From the NCBI GenBank assembly GCA_947166155.1, contig CAMVDC010000005.1, positions 1-45,063 on the forward strand: 45,063 bases of DNA. Direction: 5' to 3'. Numbering within the stretch: position 1 is the stretch's first letter; each line of letters starts with the position of its first letter. This DNA is from an uncultured Prevotellaceae bacterium (GTDB lineage Bacteria > Bacteroidota > Bacteroidia > Bacteroidales > Bacteroidaceae). Position numbers and translations under genes: made by a program. This document shows, one piece after another, positions 1 to 8,411 of the stretch. The notes under the pieces are model-generated. The model had not been told where the DNA came from. It made no database searches and saw nothing but the letters and a program-made list of their open reading frames with translations.

Positions 1-53
1 CAGACACCTAAGAGCACAAGATTAGTTAAACAAACATAGGATTATTAAGAGAC

Positions 54-95
54 CAAGGTGTAAGCAGCAAACCAGCGCTTACACCTTGTTTTTTT
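54..95 (+). terminator. Rho-independent terminator of an upstream gene
   Basis: A perfect 12-bp stem (CAAGGTGTAAGC at 54-65 with GCTTACACCTTG at 77-88) encloses an 11-nt loop and is followed by seven Ts (89-95). It faces the plus strand, so it should end a gene that finishes left of the window. Positions 1-53 hold nothing else recognisable. Confidence 0.85.
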
Positions 96-149
96 GCTGG
101 TGCAACGCTTTTATGCATCGGGCAGCATGGTCGAATGAATTCTTTTTAC

Positions 150-157
150 TACCTTTG
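150..157 (+). promoter_or_regulatory. Bacteroidetes -7 promoter element before the flavoprotein gene
   Basis: TACCTTTG matches the TAnnTTTG -7 consensus of Bacteroidetes. The ATG of the next gene begins only 5 nt after it, so a transcript from here would be leaderless or nearly so. I see no good TTTG box 19-21 bp upstream, which lowers confidence. Confidence 0.5.
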
Positions 158-162
158 CAACC

Positions 163-1308
163 ATGAAGACTGCAATCATAGGCGGCGGTGCGGCAGGATT
201 CTTTTGCGCAATCAATCTGGCAGAGATGATGCCCAAGGCCGATATCACCATCTTCGAGCGGCAAGCACGACCGCTGCGCAAGGTGGAGATATCGGGAGGC
301 GGACGATGCAACTGCACCAACACCTTCGAGGGAGTGACCGACCTGCAACATGTCTACCCACGCGGGGCACGACTCATGGGGCGATTCTTTCGCCAGTTCT
401 CACCACAAGATGCCTACCGATGGTTTGAAAGCCATGGCGTACCACTCACCGTCCAACCCGACCAGTGCGTATTTCCCGCAGCACAAGACAGCCATGCCAT
501 CATCGACTGCTTCATGCGCGAAACACGCCGACACGGCATACACATCATGACATCGACACCCATCGGCGAACCCTCGTCACTGCTTCCCGACTTCGACAAC
601 ATAGTCGTCACCACCGGCGGGCAACCCAAGATGGGAGTGCCATCGCTCTTCACCTTCCGCATCGACGACACGGCACTTCAGGCATGTATGGGCATCGTAG
701 TCCCCGATGTAATAGCATCAATACCAGGAACAAAAATGCGCGCCACCGGCCCACTGCTCATCACCCATTGGGGCATGAGCGGACCGGTCATACTACGCCT
801 CTCAAGCTATGCCGCACGCCATCTGGCCGAACACAACTACACTGCGCCACTCGCCATAAATTGGACAGGAGTGACCGACACCGAAGTGGTGAGAAAAGAC
901 GTAGAGGACACACTCCTGCAGAACAAAAGCCGCCAACTCGTCAACCTCAAGCTCTACAACCTGCAAAGCCACCTGTGGCACTACCTCCTGGGCAAACTGG
1001 GACTGACCGAGCGGCGAGCCTCAGAGGTGGGCAGCAAACAGCTGAACCGCCTCATCAACCTCCTCACCAACGACACCTACACCATCAGCGGACGCAGCCC
1101 CTACCGCGACGAGTTTGTCACGTGCGGAGGCATACCACTAACCGAAATCGAACCCACAACCCTCGAAAGCCGAGCCACGCCACACATCTATTATGCAGGT
1201 GAAGTGCTCGACATCGACGGCATCACTGGCGGATTCAACTTCCAGGCGGCATGGACCACAGCATACGTCGTGGCACAAGCCATATCAAGCCAACAAACCA
1301 AGCCGTAA
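163..1308 (+). CDS. NAD(P)/FAD-dependent oxidoreductase, HI0933/BaiN-type flavoprotein
   Basis: A 381-residue cytosolic flavoprotein. The N-terminus carries the FAD dinucleotide-binding motif GGGAAG (about residues 7-12), then the family signature GGGRCNCTN (about 45-53). The C-terminus ends in the second FAD contact (GEVLDIDGITGGFNFQAAW, about 347-365). This pattern is typical of the HI0933/YhiN/BaiN family, usually annotated as aminoacetone oxidase family or NAD(P)/FAD-dependent oxidoreductase. Length fits, although many relatives are slightly longer. The substrate cannot be told from the sequence. The start is fixed because the FAD motif begins at residue 7. Two exported esterase genes follow in the same direction at short spacing (42 and 40 nt), so the three may be co-transcribed; a functional link is not evident. 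Confidence 0.88.
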   Translation: MKTAIIGGGAAGFFCAINLAEMMPKADITIFERQARPLRKVEISGGGRCNCTNTFEGVTDLQHVYPRGARLMGRFFRQFSPQDAYRWFESHGVPLTVQPDQCVFPAAQDSHAIIDCFMRETRRHGIHIMTSTPIGEPSSLLPDFDNIVVTTGGQPKMGVPSLFTFRIDDTALQACMGIVVPDVIASIPGTKMRATGPLLITHWGMSGPVILRLSSYAARHLAEHNYTAPLAINWTGVTDTEVVRKDVEDTLLQNKSRQLVNLKLYNLQSHLWHYLLGKLGLTERRASEVGSKQLNRLINLLTNDTYTISGRSPYRDEFVTCGGIPLTEIEPTTLESRATPHIYYAGEVLDIDGITGGFNFQAAWTTAYVVAQAISSQQTKP

Positions 1309-1350
1309 ACCACTATCAACCATTCAATAACAAATCATCATTCGACTATC

Positions 1351-2160
1351 ATGAACCTATTCAAATCACTCATCACCCTCGCCATGCTGCTCACAATGCA
1401 GAGCCTGGCAGCACAGACAGCACGTCAGTTCACCATCAACCTCACCCCCGACGGCAAGGCACAAATGGTATGTTTTCTCCCCGAGCGGCCCGACGGCATG
1501 GCCATCGTAGGCATCCCTGGCGGCGGATATTCCATGCTGTCCAACACCCACGAAGGCACCCTGGCATCGGGATGGCTCAACGAGCGCGGCACAGCATATT
1601 TCGTAGTCAACTACCGCCTGCCCAACGGCGACCGCAACGTGCCTATAAGCGATGTGGAGCGTGCATTCACCATCGTGCGCGACTCGGCCACCGTGTGGGG
1701 CATCAACCCAAAGAAGGTCGGCATCATGGGATTCTCGGCCGGCGGACACCTCGCATCCGTCATCTCGACACACTCGGCACCAGCCGTCCGACCCAACTTC
1801 TCAATACTGTTCTATCCAGTCATATCAATGGATGAAAGCGTGTCGCACAAATATTCGTGCATCAACTTCCTCGGCGAAGCCGGACAGAAAAATCCCGACC
1901 TCGTGCGCGACTTCTCCACCAACAACGCCGTACGCCCGGGCGAGACTCCACCGGCATTCATCATCCTCTCGTCCGACGACAACCTCGTGCCACCCATCAC
2001 CAACGGCCTTGCATACTACACAGCAATGAAGCAAGCAGGCAACGAGTGCGCACTCTTCATCTACCCTACCGGCGGCCACGGCTACGGATTCGGACAGTGG
2101 TTCCCTTATCGCAACGAGATGCTGTCAACCCTCGGCAAATGGCTCGACGGAAAGAAATAA
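1351..2160 (+). CDS. Exported alpha/beta hydrolase (esterase/lipase-like)
   Basis: A 269-residue protein with a clear signal peptide (hydrophobic stretch to about residue 21, ending LAAQ), so it acts in the periplasm or outside. It has the alpha/beta-hydrolase layout: an oxyanion segment IPGGGY (55-60), nucleophile elbow GFSAGGH with Ser129, acid in SSDDNLVP (Asp209 or Asp210), and catalytic His243 in GGHGYGF. Relatives are acetylxylan or feruloyl esterases and BD-FAE-type carbohydrate esterases of gut Bacteroidales, which remove acyl groups from plant polysaccharides; that substrate is an inference. It sits 42 nt after the flavoprotein gene and 40 nt before another esterase, suggesting one transcript. 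A related exported hydrolase lies at 25645-26613. Confidence 0.85.
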   Translation: MNLFKSLITLAMLLTMQSLAAQTARQFTINLTPDGKAQMVCFLPERPDGMAIVGIPGGGYSMLSNTHEGTLASGWLNERGTAYFVVNYRLPNGDRNVPISDVERAFTIVRDSATVWGINPKKVGIMGFSAGGHLASVISTHSAPAVRPNFSILFYPVISMDESVSHKYSCINFLGEAGQKNPDLVRDFSTNNAVRPGETPPAFIILSSDDNLVPPITNGLAYYTAMKQAGNECALFIYPTGGHGYGFGQWFPYRNEMLSTLGKWLDGKK

Positions 2161-2200
2161 TAGCCACTGCACCCCAGCCACAACAAACCAAGAAACAAAT

Positions 2201-3769
2201 ATGAAACGTACAGTAGTAGTATCGGCACTGTCACTGCTCATCGCCACCACAGCCGTGGCACAGGACACCGATAGTTATGTGGTGAAGACCGAGTCGGGTA
2301 TGGTGCGTGGCTTCGACCACGAAGGTTCGATGGCCTTCCTCGGCATACCCTACGCCAAAGTAGAACGCTTCATGCCGCCACAGCCCGTCACACCGTGGGA
2401 CACCCTGCGCCTCTGCAACCGCTACGGACCGCAAGCCATGCAACCCACACAGGGACCAGCACCAAGCCCCGACCGCATGTCGGAAAACTGCTGCGTGCTC
2501 AACGTGTGGACCACCAACACCAAAGCATCCAAGCCCGTCATGCTATGGCTACACGGCGGAGGATTCGACTCGGGAAGCTCGGAATGGGACCCCGGAATGC
2601 GCCTTGCACAGAAAGACGTCGTTGTCGTAAGCGTCAACCATCGTCTCAACATCCTCGGATTCCTCGACCTCTCGGCCGTTTCGCCCAAATACAAATATTC
2701 GGGCAACGTAGGTATGCTCGACATCGTGCAGGCACTCAAGTGGATACAACGCAACATACGCCAATTCGGAGGTGACCCGACGAACGTCACCATATTCGGC
2801 GAATCGGGCGGAGGAGGCAAAGTGGGCACACTGCTCTGTATGCCGGGAGCCAAAGGCCTGTTCCACAAAGCCATCATCATGAGCGGCACCATACTCAACG
2901 TCAACACAAAGCAGATGACCGAAGAGCTGGGTAAAGCCGTACTAAAAGAACTCGGCATCGACGCCACCAACATCGACCGCATCAACACCGTGCCCTACAC
3001 CGAACTCTACGCCGCCGGGCAACGAGCCATGGCAGCAAGCGTTGGCACCCGACGCCCAGGCACACCCATGATGTGGGGATTCGGTCCCACACCCGACGGC
3101 CAGTCACTCCTGCAGCAACCCTTCCAAGACGGATTTGCCGACATATCGACCGACATACCCATCCTCATCGGCACCACATTCAACGAACTGCAACGCCTGC
3201 GCTACAACCAACCCATCACCATGGAGCAAGCACGTCAAGAACTCACTGCCACCTTCGGCACCGAGACCGACGACTACATCAGCGCATTCCGCGAAGCATA
3301 CCCCGACCACACACCCCAAGACCTGCTGAGCATCGACTGGCTCTTCCGTCCCAAGACCCTCATCACCGCCGACGCCATAGCCACCACCCGCAAAGCCAAG
3401 ACATGGATGTACATGTTCACCTGGCGCTCGCCATCCACCCACGGCAGCGTCCACGGCCAGGAACTCAAGTTCTGCTTCAACACCCTGCACCGCGCCGGCC
3501 GCGACCTGCCCCAACCCACAGCCGCCGACCTCCAACTCGCCGAAACCATGAGCACCGTCTGGGCACAATTCGCAAAGACAGGCGACCCGAATACCTCTAC
3601 CCTCCCCACCTGGCACCCCTACACCAAGGAAAACGGAGAAATCATGATCTTCGACCACACCTGCCTCATCCGCCACAACCCCGACCGTCGTCTCTCCCAA
3701 ATCATCGACCGCCACTGCTTCCGCCAACTCGACGAATTCCGTGCCAAGCAGCAACAAAAGGCGCAATAG
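2201..3769 (+). CDS. Exported carboxylesterase, type B family
   Basis: A 522-residue secreted or periplasmic esterase. Residues 1-20 are a signal peptide (cleavage after TAVA). The type-B carboxylesterase landmarks are in order: oxyanion motif HGGGF (118-122), nucleophile elbow GESGGGG with Ser202, a Glu near 329 in GTTFNEL, and His418 in GSVHGQE. Length is normal for the para-nitrobenzyl esterase/cholinesterase-like group. The family hydrolyses carboxylic esters; in gut Bacteroidales such enzymes often act on acylated plant glycans, but the substrate here is not shown. It is the last gene of the presumed three-gene operon; about 500 bp without a recognisable gene follow. Confidence 0.87.
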   Translation: MKRTVVVSALSLLIATTAVAQDTDSYVVKTESGMVRGFDHEGSMAFLGIPYAKVERFMPPQPVTPWDTLRLCNRYGPQAMQPTQGPAPSPDRMSENCCVLNVWTTNTKASKPVMLWLHGGGFDSGSSEWDPGMRLAQKDVVVVSVNHRLNILGFLDLSAVSPKYKYSGNVGMLDIVQALKWIQRNIRQFGGDPTNVTIFGESGGGGKVGTLLCMPGAKGLFHKAIIMSGTILNVNTKQMTEELGKAVLKELGIDATNIDRINTVPYTELYAAGQRAMAASVGTRRPGTPMMWGFGPTPDGQSLLQQPFQDGFADISTDIPILIGTTFNELQRLRYNQPITMEQARQELTATFGTETDDYISAFREAYPDHTPQDLLSIDWLFRPKTLITADAIATTRKAKTWMYMFTWRSPSTHGSVHGQELKFCFNTLHRAGRDLPQPTAADLQLAETMSTVWAQFAKTGDPNTSTLPTWHPYTKENGEIMIFDHTCLIRHNPDRRLSQIIDRHCFRQLDEFRAKQQQKAQ

Positions 3770-3860
3770 GCATGAATGTGAAATAAATAAAACGCGGAAT
3801 AACAAAAGGCTACATGTGGATGAAGCATCACACATTCAAAGGCCATAAACTCAGGAACAA

Positions 3861-3927
3861 GATTTCAAGAAGAAGATTATGATAGTTGAATAGTTAGGAC
3901 TGCTATCATAATCTTCTTCTTGAAATC
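3861..3927. repeat. 25-bp perfect inverted repeat at the island edge
   Basis: Positions 3861-3885 and 3903-3927 are perfect reverse complements separated by 17 nt. No T-run follows on either strand, so a simple terminator is not the obvious reading. It lies about 90 bp after the esterase gene, where base composition turns A+T-rich. The rest of the gene-free stretch 3770-4278 shows only a promoter near its right end. Confidence 0.75.
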
Positions 3928-4181
3928 CTGTCTATTCTTCACAAGTGATTGATACACAATATAGTTTCTCAAGAGAAACATGCACAAGAAACAAACTGGG
4001 AGCAAAAATTTCAGAAACCCCAGAATGAAAACTTCTGCTTAACAAATCTTAACGTGGGAAACAACGGCAATTTTCCAATTTTGGCATTTGGAGTTGTCAC
4101 ACTAAGCATCAACATACACAAATTCTTCCATAAGGTTGCGTTATTTATTTATAAAATCGGCAAGAAGTGAGAAATAATCAC

Positions 4182-4189
4182 TATCTTTG
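4182..4189 (+). promoter_or_regulatory. Promoter (-7 element) for the secreted-protein/membrane-protein/nuclease operon
   Basis: TATCTTTG matches the Bacteroidetes TAnnTTTG element. It leaves an untranslated leader of roughly 80 nt before the ATG at 4279. No convincing -33 TTTG was seen. Confidence 0.6.
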
Positions 4190-4278
4190 CACCCAGTAAT
4201 TAAAATAAATGATGAGCCAATGATGGTGGCAGAAAATAGAACAGAATATCAACGATATACAATTTAAATAAGGAACAT

Positions 4279-4965
4279 ATGAAAAGATTATTTTCAACTC
4301 TTTCCATGATGCTTTGCGTCTTACTGGCTATCGCACAAAAGGATGTTACAACATTCTTGGGAATACCTGTTGATGGTTTTAAGTCGGATATGAGAAAATC
4401 CCTTATTGCTAAGGGATTCACTCCCAAACAGGTATCTGGACAAGAATACTTTGAGGGTGAGTTCAACGGAACGGATGTGCATGTATATATAGCAACAAAC
4501 AACAACAAAGTTTATCGTATCATGTTGTGTGATGCTAATACACAAAGTGAGGCTAACATAAAGATTCGGTTTAACAAGTTAGTCAGTCAATTTGAAAACA
4601 ACAAGCGGTATACAACATTAGACAGCTATACTATCTCTGATGATGAGGACATTTCCTATGAAATGCTTGTCCATAATAAAAACTACGATGCTCTATTTTA
4701 TCAAAATCCAGATTTAGAAAAAATTGACACACTCGCGCTACAAAAACAGGTCCGAGAAGAGCTGTTGAAGAAATACTCTGAGGAAGAATTGCAGAATCCT
4801 ACAGAAGAAACGGAAAAAGAGGCTCAATCCGTTGCTCTTAAAATAGCGATGGATATGTTGTTCAAAAAACCTGTTTGGTTTAGAATAAGTGAGTACTATG
4901 GAGAATATTACATCACCATGTTTTACGATAATGAATATAACCATGCTAATGGAGAAGATTTATAA
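4279..4965 (+). CDS. Exported hypothetical protein
   Basis: A 228-residue protein of unknown function. Residues 1-19 look like a signal peptide (MKRLFS, then a hydrophobic run ending LAIAQ), so it is probably periplasmic or outer-surface. The mature part is hydrophilic, mixed alpha/beta, with a charged stretch around residues 150-190 likely to be helical and no cysteine-rich or catalytic motif I can name. I recall similar short exported proteins in other Bacteroidales, but no function. It starts a likely three-gene operon with a membrane protein (19 nt later) and a CoiA-like nuclease. Codon use is more A+T-rich than in the esterase genes to its left, consistent with an acquired segment. Confidence 0.72.
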   Translation: MKRLFSTLSMMLCVLLAIAQKDVTTFLGIPVDGFKSDMRKSLIAKGFTPKQVSGQEYFEGEFNGTDVHVYIATNNNKVYRIMLCDANTQSEANIKIRFNKLVSQFENNKRYTTLDSYTISDDEDISYEMLVHNKNYDALFYQNPDLEKIDTLALQKQVREELLKKYSEEELQNPTEETEKEAQSVALKIAMDMLFKKPVWFRISEYYGEYYITMFYDNEYNHANGEDL

Positions 4966-4984
4966 TAAAAGATAGCTATGGCAA

Positions 4985-5557
4985 ATGACACACCAAAAGC
5001 GTCCCAACAACAAGGGCAAAAGCCCCAACAAGGACAAGGAAATCCACAAACCAAACGTTCCAAAGGGCCATCTGGAAGTCCCATCAGGCGAGGAAAATAA
5101 CTTCGAAAAGAGAAAACAAGAATTGCAGGACGAGACACAACAATTCATGTATGCTCAGTCTAGTAAATTTTCGTCTGTTGCAAGAAACCTCATTTTAGGT
5201 GTCATTGGCACTGTATGGGTTCTTACATATGCTGAGGGTACACTAAACTTCCCTAATGGCTGGCTTTTTTCCAGCCTTTTAGCGGGATTGTCTTTCCTGC
5301 TTATTGATGTAATCCATTATTACACGGACTCCTTCAGCTATAATAGGGAACTGTATCGGTTGGATAAATATGTTACTCAAAAGGATTTAGATGCCAAGCA
5401 TGAACCTAAGATGGACTCCATCAACAAACGAAGCCACTTCTTTATTGTGATAAAGTTTTGGGTTCTGATATTCACATCCATCCTTTTTATAATGGGTTTA
5501 TTGCTGAAAACCTCTGTTATCCAAGGCTTTTTAAGCTATTTTGAAAATAACTCATAA
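4985..5557 (+). CDS. Hypothetical integral membrane protein (start uncertain, possible frameshift)
   Basis: A 190-residue protein with a long polar, charged N-terminal part (about 1-65) and two or three membrane segments: about 67-85, 90-112 and a strong one at about 152-175. No domain is recognised. The start is doubtful. Seven bases upstream, at 4978, another ATG opens a different frame that runs 40 codons to a TAA at 5098-5100 and encodes a Gln/Gly/Pro/Ser-rich disordered-looking stretch, a plausible natural N-terminus. A single-base change between about 5070 and 5095 would join the two. Either the gene starts at 4985, or it starts at 4978 and carries a frameshift. It lies between a secreted protein and a CoiA-like nuclease (6 nt gap), so co-expression is likely. 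Confidence 0.65.
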   Translation: MTHQKRPNNKGKSPNKDKEIHKPNVPKGHLEVPSGEENNFEKRKQELQDETQQFMYAQSSKFSSVARNLILGVIGTVWVLTYAEGTLNFPNGWLFSSLLAGLSFLLIDVIHYYTDSFSYNRELYRLDKYVTQKDLDAKHEPKMDSINKRSHFFIVIKFWVLIFTSILFIMGLLLKTSVIQGFLSYFENNS

Positions 5558-5563
5558 ATAGTT

Positions 5564-6646
5564 ATGAAAGCATTTCTAACATACGCCCTTAATCAAGAAG
5601 GTCTGTTGGTATATGTTGATAGTGTGCCAAATGGAAATGAGTGTAATTGTATCTGCCCTGCATGCAAGAAGCCACTTCAGGCGAAAAATGCTGGTAGAAT
5701 ACGAGAACATCACTTTGCTCACCAACCTGGGGTTGATTGTCCAACAGCAATAGAAACTACTTTACACCTTCTTGCTAAAGAAAAGATACAGAAAGCTTTC
5801 TACGAACAAGATGTCTTCAATATGGAATTTGAGTATCGTTCATATTGCAAGAATGAAAAGACGTGTCAGTTCGTTAGATATGACAATTGCTATTTGCATG
5901 AACGCAAAAAGTTCAATCTGAAGGAATTTTATGATTCATGTGAACAAGAAATTCCTTATGATGAGATAAGAAGGAGGTCTGACCTAAAAATCTGGTCAGC
6001 TGCCCATCCAGAACGAGAACCAATCTATATCGAAATCTTTGTGACGCATGCAAGCGAATTAGAAAAGCTCCATAGTGGCTGCAAGATTATCAAGATTAAA
6101 ATAGAAGAAGAGGAAGATATTGATAAAGTGGTTGCAACAGGATTCTCTGAAGGTACCCGTATAGAAGATTACCATAGAGAAACAGTTGTGGCATCAGAAA
6201 CTTCGTTTTATGGGTTCAAAACAGCAGATTATAATAACAACAATATCAAACAAGAAATAGCCTTCTCTCGTTATATACTCTATCAGTCTGGCAAGTTCCA
6301 ATGTTATCAGGATGCTTGCTTGTGTAAGGACATAAAGAGAGAACGAAAGAACTCATTATGTGAGATATGTTTCCATACTGATGTTGCATTTGGCATTCAT
6401 GAGCTTGCAAAATGGATGGGTTATAAAAGGTTTGGCATAAAAAATTGTTTATTGTGCAAGAACTATGTGGATAGCTATAACGGCATGGGAAAGTTATGCC
6501 GTTTATACAAGTCCCTCGGCCTTAATCGTTTTGAGCCACATGATACAGCCAGAGCTAAGACCTGTACATCGTTTTCTCTTAATGAACAAGAAATGGATGA
6601 ATTCTTGGGGAATAACGATGTAACAGTTCCATTTACAGAGCTATGA
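5564..6646 (+). CDS. CoiA-like zinc-binding PD-(D/E)XK nuclease-family protein
   Basis: A 360-residue cytosolic protein. The N-terminus has a CoiA-type zinc cluster: Cys31 and Cys34 (CPAC), then the EHHFAH motif (His49-His53) and Cys59. It is followed by an ExxLHxLAK-like helix (Glu64 to Lys72), then RSDL with Asp140 and IYIEIFVTH with Glu157, which fit the PD-(D/E)XK active site of CoiA-family nucleases. The C-terminal third has two further Cys pairs (around 256-272 and 296-300), probably another zinc site. CoiA proteins are known from competence, but orphan relatives occur in defence islands; here the neighbours (membrane protein, HNH nuclease, restriction system) favour a DNA-handling or defence role. 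That is inference. It begins 6 nt after the membrane-protein gene. Confidence 0.72.
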   Translation: MKAFLTYALNQEGLLVYVDSVPNGNECNCICPACKKPLQAKNAGRIREHHFAHQPGVDCPTAIETTLHLLAKEKIQKAFYEQDVFNMEFEYRSYCKNEKTCQFVRYDNCYLHERKKFNLKEFYDSCEQEIPYDEIRRRSDLKIWSAAHPEREPIYIEIFVTHASELEKLHSGCKIIKIKIEEEEDIDKVVATGFSEGTRIEDYHRETVVASETSFYGFKTADYNNNNIKQEIAFSRYILYQSGKFQCYQDACLCKDIKRERKNSLCEICFHTDVAFGIHELAKWMGYKRFGIKNCLLCKNYVDSYNGMGKLCRLYKSLGLNRFEPHDTARAKTCTSFSLNEQEMDEFLGNNDVTVPFTEL

Positions 6647-6922
6647 GTTCTGAATCACCATGCCCGTAAAATGCTGAGTGATGGCACACACATTTTCTTC
6701 CCTCCTTTCGTCCTTCGTGGGGCTATGTTCCATGATTGAAGAAAGGGAAAGAAGAAATATAGGCATAGAAACGTGTTCCAAGGTGTCGTTCATCGCGAAG
6801 TCAAAACTGGATTTGGTTCTTATGTATTGGAAACAGATACATTGATGCAGTCAACAAGGTTAATCTTTGATAAGAAAAGATAGTTTGACACAGCTTTTGA
6901 AGGGAAAGTCTTAGAAAATTTG

Positions 6923-6930
6923 TACCTTTG
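6923..6930 (+). promoter_or_regulatory. Promoter (-7 element) for the HNH nuclease gene
   Basis: TACCTTTG fits TAnnTTTG; a TTTG at 6896-6899 lies 23 bp upstream, slightly wide for a -33 box. Its position rules out a coding start at the TTG at 6928, which lies inside the element, and supports the ATG at 6958. The stretch 6647-6922 before it holds no recognisable gene. Confidence 0.65.
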
Positions 6931-6957
6931 CAGACAGATAAATCGGAATTTGGAACT

Positions 6958-7848
6958 ATGACCTATAACGAATTATTACAGCAAAAAGAGTGGTGGCAGA
7001 AGTGTAATAGGATACTTAATAGAGACCACTACAGATGTAGGGATTGTGGATGCTTGGGCTTTCACAATGGCTACAATTACATGAAAGTCAACCGAATTGA
7101 AGATATTGACGCATTGCTGAAAGGATGGACTTTCAACGATGTGGTTTTCTCAAAGTTTTGGGCTGGCATACCTACAAGGAATCCCCACCAAGTCAAGAAC
7201 ATCAAGTTTGAAAAGGAATATGATGATAATGTTGGAATCCACGTTTATGACTTGAATCTGCTTGAATCCAAGAATAACCTTTTCAGAGATATATTTGAAT
7301 ACCCTGAAAAGGTAATAGCAGTATCTAAAGCCGACATAGACTTTATAGATGCTACTGTTTACAAATATGGCAGCTCAATAAAGAAAGCCGATTCCTCTGA
7401 TGCTTCTGGTTGGGCGTATCTATTTGAGTTCCCATATTCCATATCGGATGCCATCTACGTAAACATAGAATACTCTATGCCTTTTATTCTTGACCACATA
7501 CCCTATGAACGAACTATAATCAATGTCACATTTGGAAACAGATTGATTTCCATAAGATTTTCGTTTTATTCGTTCAAATTGAAGGGCTTGAATATTCACC
7601 ATACTCATTACACAAGAGGCTGCAAGCCTTGGGAGTATGAGAATGATTCATTAGTAACGCTATGCGAAGATTGTCATAAGAAACGGCATGAGACTTCACG
7701 TATTCCGCTATATGACCAAGAAAAGAGACTTATAAACAATCTCGTTCCATGTAGCAGATGTGGCGGCAGTGGCTATCTTCCTCAGTACAGTCATGTAGCA
7801 CATGGAATCTGTTTCAAGTGTTATGGCGAGGGAACGGTTATCGGATAG
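6958..7848 (+). CDS. HNH endonuclease-like protein with C-terminal DnaJ-type zinc finger
   Basis: A 296-residue protein. The HNH elements are split: an N-terminal CRDC pair near residue 27-30, then about 180 residues of insert, then IHHTHY and the LCEDCHKKRH segment, which together give the His-His catalytic core and the structural CxxC zinc site. The C-terminus adds a small finger of the DnaJ kind: CSRCGGSGYL followed by CFKCYGEG. HNH proteins nick or cut DNA; the finger may bind nucleic acid or a partner. The long insert is unusual and may be the specificity part. Start chosen at 6958 because the promoter element covers the only earlier start. It stands between the CoiA-like operon and the restriction-modification genes and has its own promoter and terminator, suggesting an independent defence-type gene. 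Confidence 0.75.
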   Translation: MTYNELLQQKEWWQKCNRILNRDHYRCRDCGCLGFHNGYNYMKVNRIEDIDALLKGWTFNDVVFSKFWAGIPTRNPHQVKNIKFEKEYDDNVGIHVYDLNLLESKNNLFRDIFEYPEKVIAVSKADIDFIDATVYKYGSSIKKADSSDASGWAYLFEFPYSISDAIYVNIEYSMPFILDHIPYERTIINVTFGNRLISIRFSFYSFKLKGLNIHHTHYTRGCKPWEYENDSLVTLCEDCHKKRHETSRIPLYDQEKRLINNLVPCSRCGGSGYLPQYSHVAHGICFKCYGEGTVIG

Positions 7849-7909
7849 TATCATTAAAAAAAATCATTGACAAAATGCCCACACCTACAAACAACAATTT
7901 ACCGAACGG

Positions 7910-7947
7910 AATAAGCGAGGCCGCATGGCTTCGCTTATTGAGTTTTT
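7910..7947 (+). terminator. Rho-independent terminator of the HNH gene
   Basis: A 13-bp stem with one G-U pair (AATAAGCGAGGCC at 7910-7922, GGCTTCGCTTATT at 7927-7939), a 4-nt loop GCAT and a T5 run at 7943-7947. Confidence 0.85.
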
Positions 7948-8239
7948 AATGTAGAGGTTTCCCACGAATACTTCAATAAGTCTCTTTTCTTTCTAATCGT
8001 TGTTCATCGACCTTGCATGAAATAAAAACGGCGCAAGTAGTTGATTATAAGAACACATCAACGATTAAGACTGCTCAATGTTCCCGATTTGAGCGCACGA
8101 ATCCCCTCAAAAGCCATATTTATCGCAAATAGCATCTTGGAAATTCATTTTTGGACGTCTCATATGGCAAATTGTCAGTTATCTGGCTTAAATAACAATA
8201 AAAACGGAAGAGAAAGGCCATTATCTCATTAAAAATTTG

Positions 8240-8247
8240 TAACTTTG
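8240..8247 (+). promoter_or_regulatory. Promoter (-7 element) for the restriction-modification operon
   Basis: TAACTTTG matches TAnnTTTG and would give a leader of about 155 nt before the ATG at 8412. The preceding gene-free stretch 7949-8239 shows nothing else I can name. Confidence 0.6.
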
Positions 8248-8252
8248 CGCCC

Positions 8253-8357
8253 ATGCAATGTGCGCATGACGAACAATCTACGTTACATTCATCGGCAAAA
8301 GACCCCAACAGCCAATTGGCTAATAAATATACAGAACTTCCTCTCAGTGTTGCATAA
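8253..8357 (+). CDS. Possible 34-residue upstream reading frame in the RM leader
   Basis: An ATG only 5 nt after the -7 element opens a 34-codon frame ending in TAA, inside the long leader of the restriction enzyme gene. It has no recognisable motif and could be a leader peptide or chance. It would be read from a leaderless transcript, as seems possible for the gene at 163. Support is weak. Confidence 0.2.
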   Translation: MQCAHDEQSTLHSSAKDPNSQLANKYTELPLSVA

Positions 8358-8411
8358 AGGTTTGGTCGCCTGTCGAGACACTGCTTGGGGGTTCTTGCAT
8401 TTATATCAGTG

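Noticed and set aside
3949..4170. 73-codon plus-strand frame after the esterase operon
   Set aside because: Begins with TTG, has no promoter or domain, and overlaps no conserved pattern.
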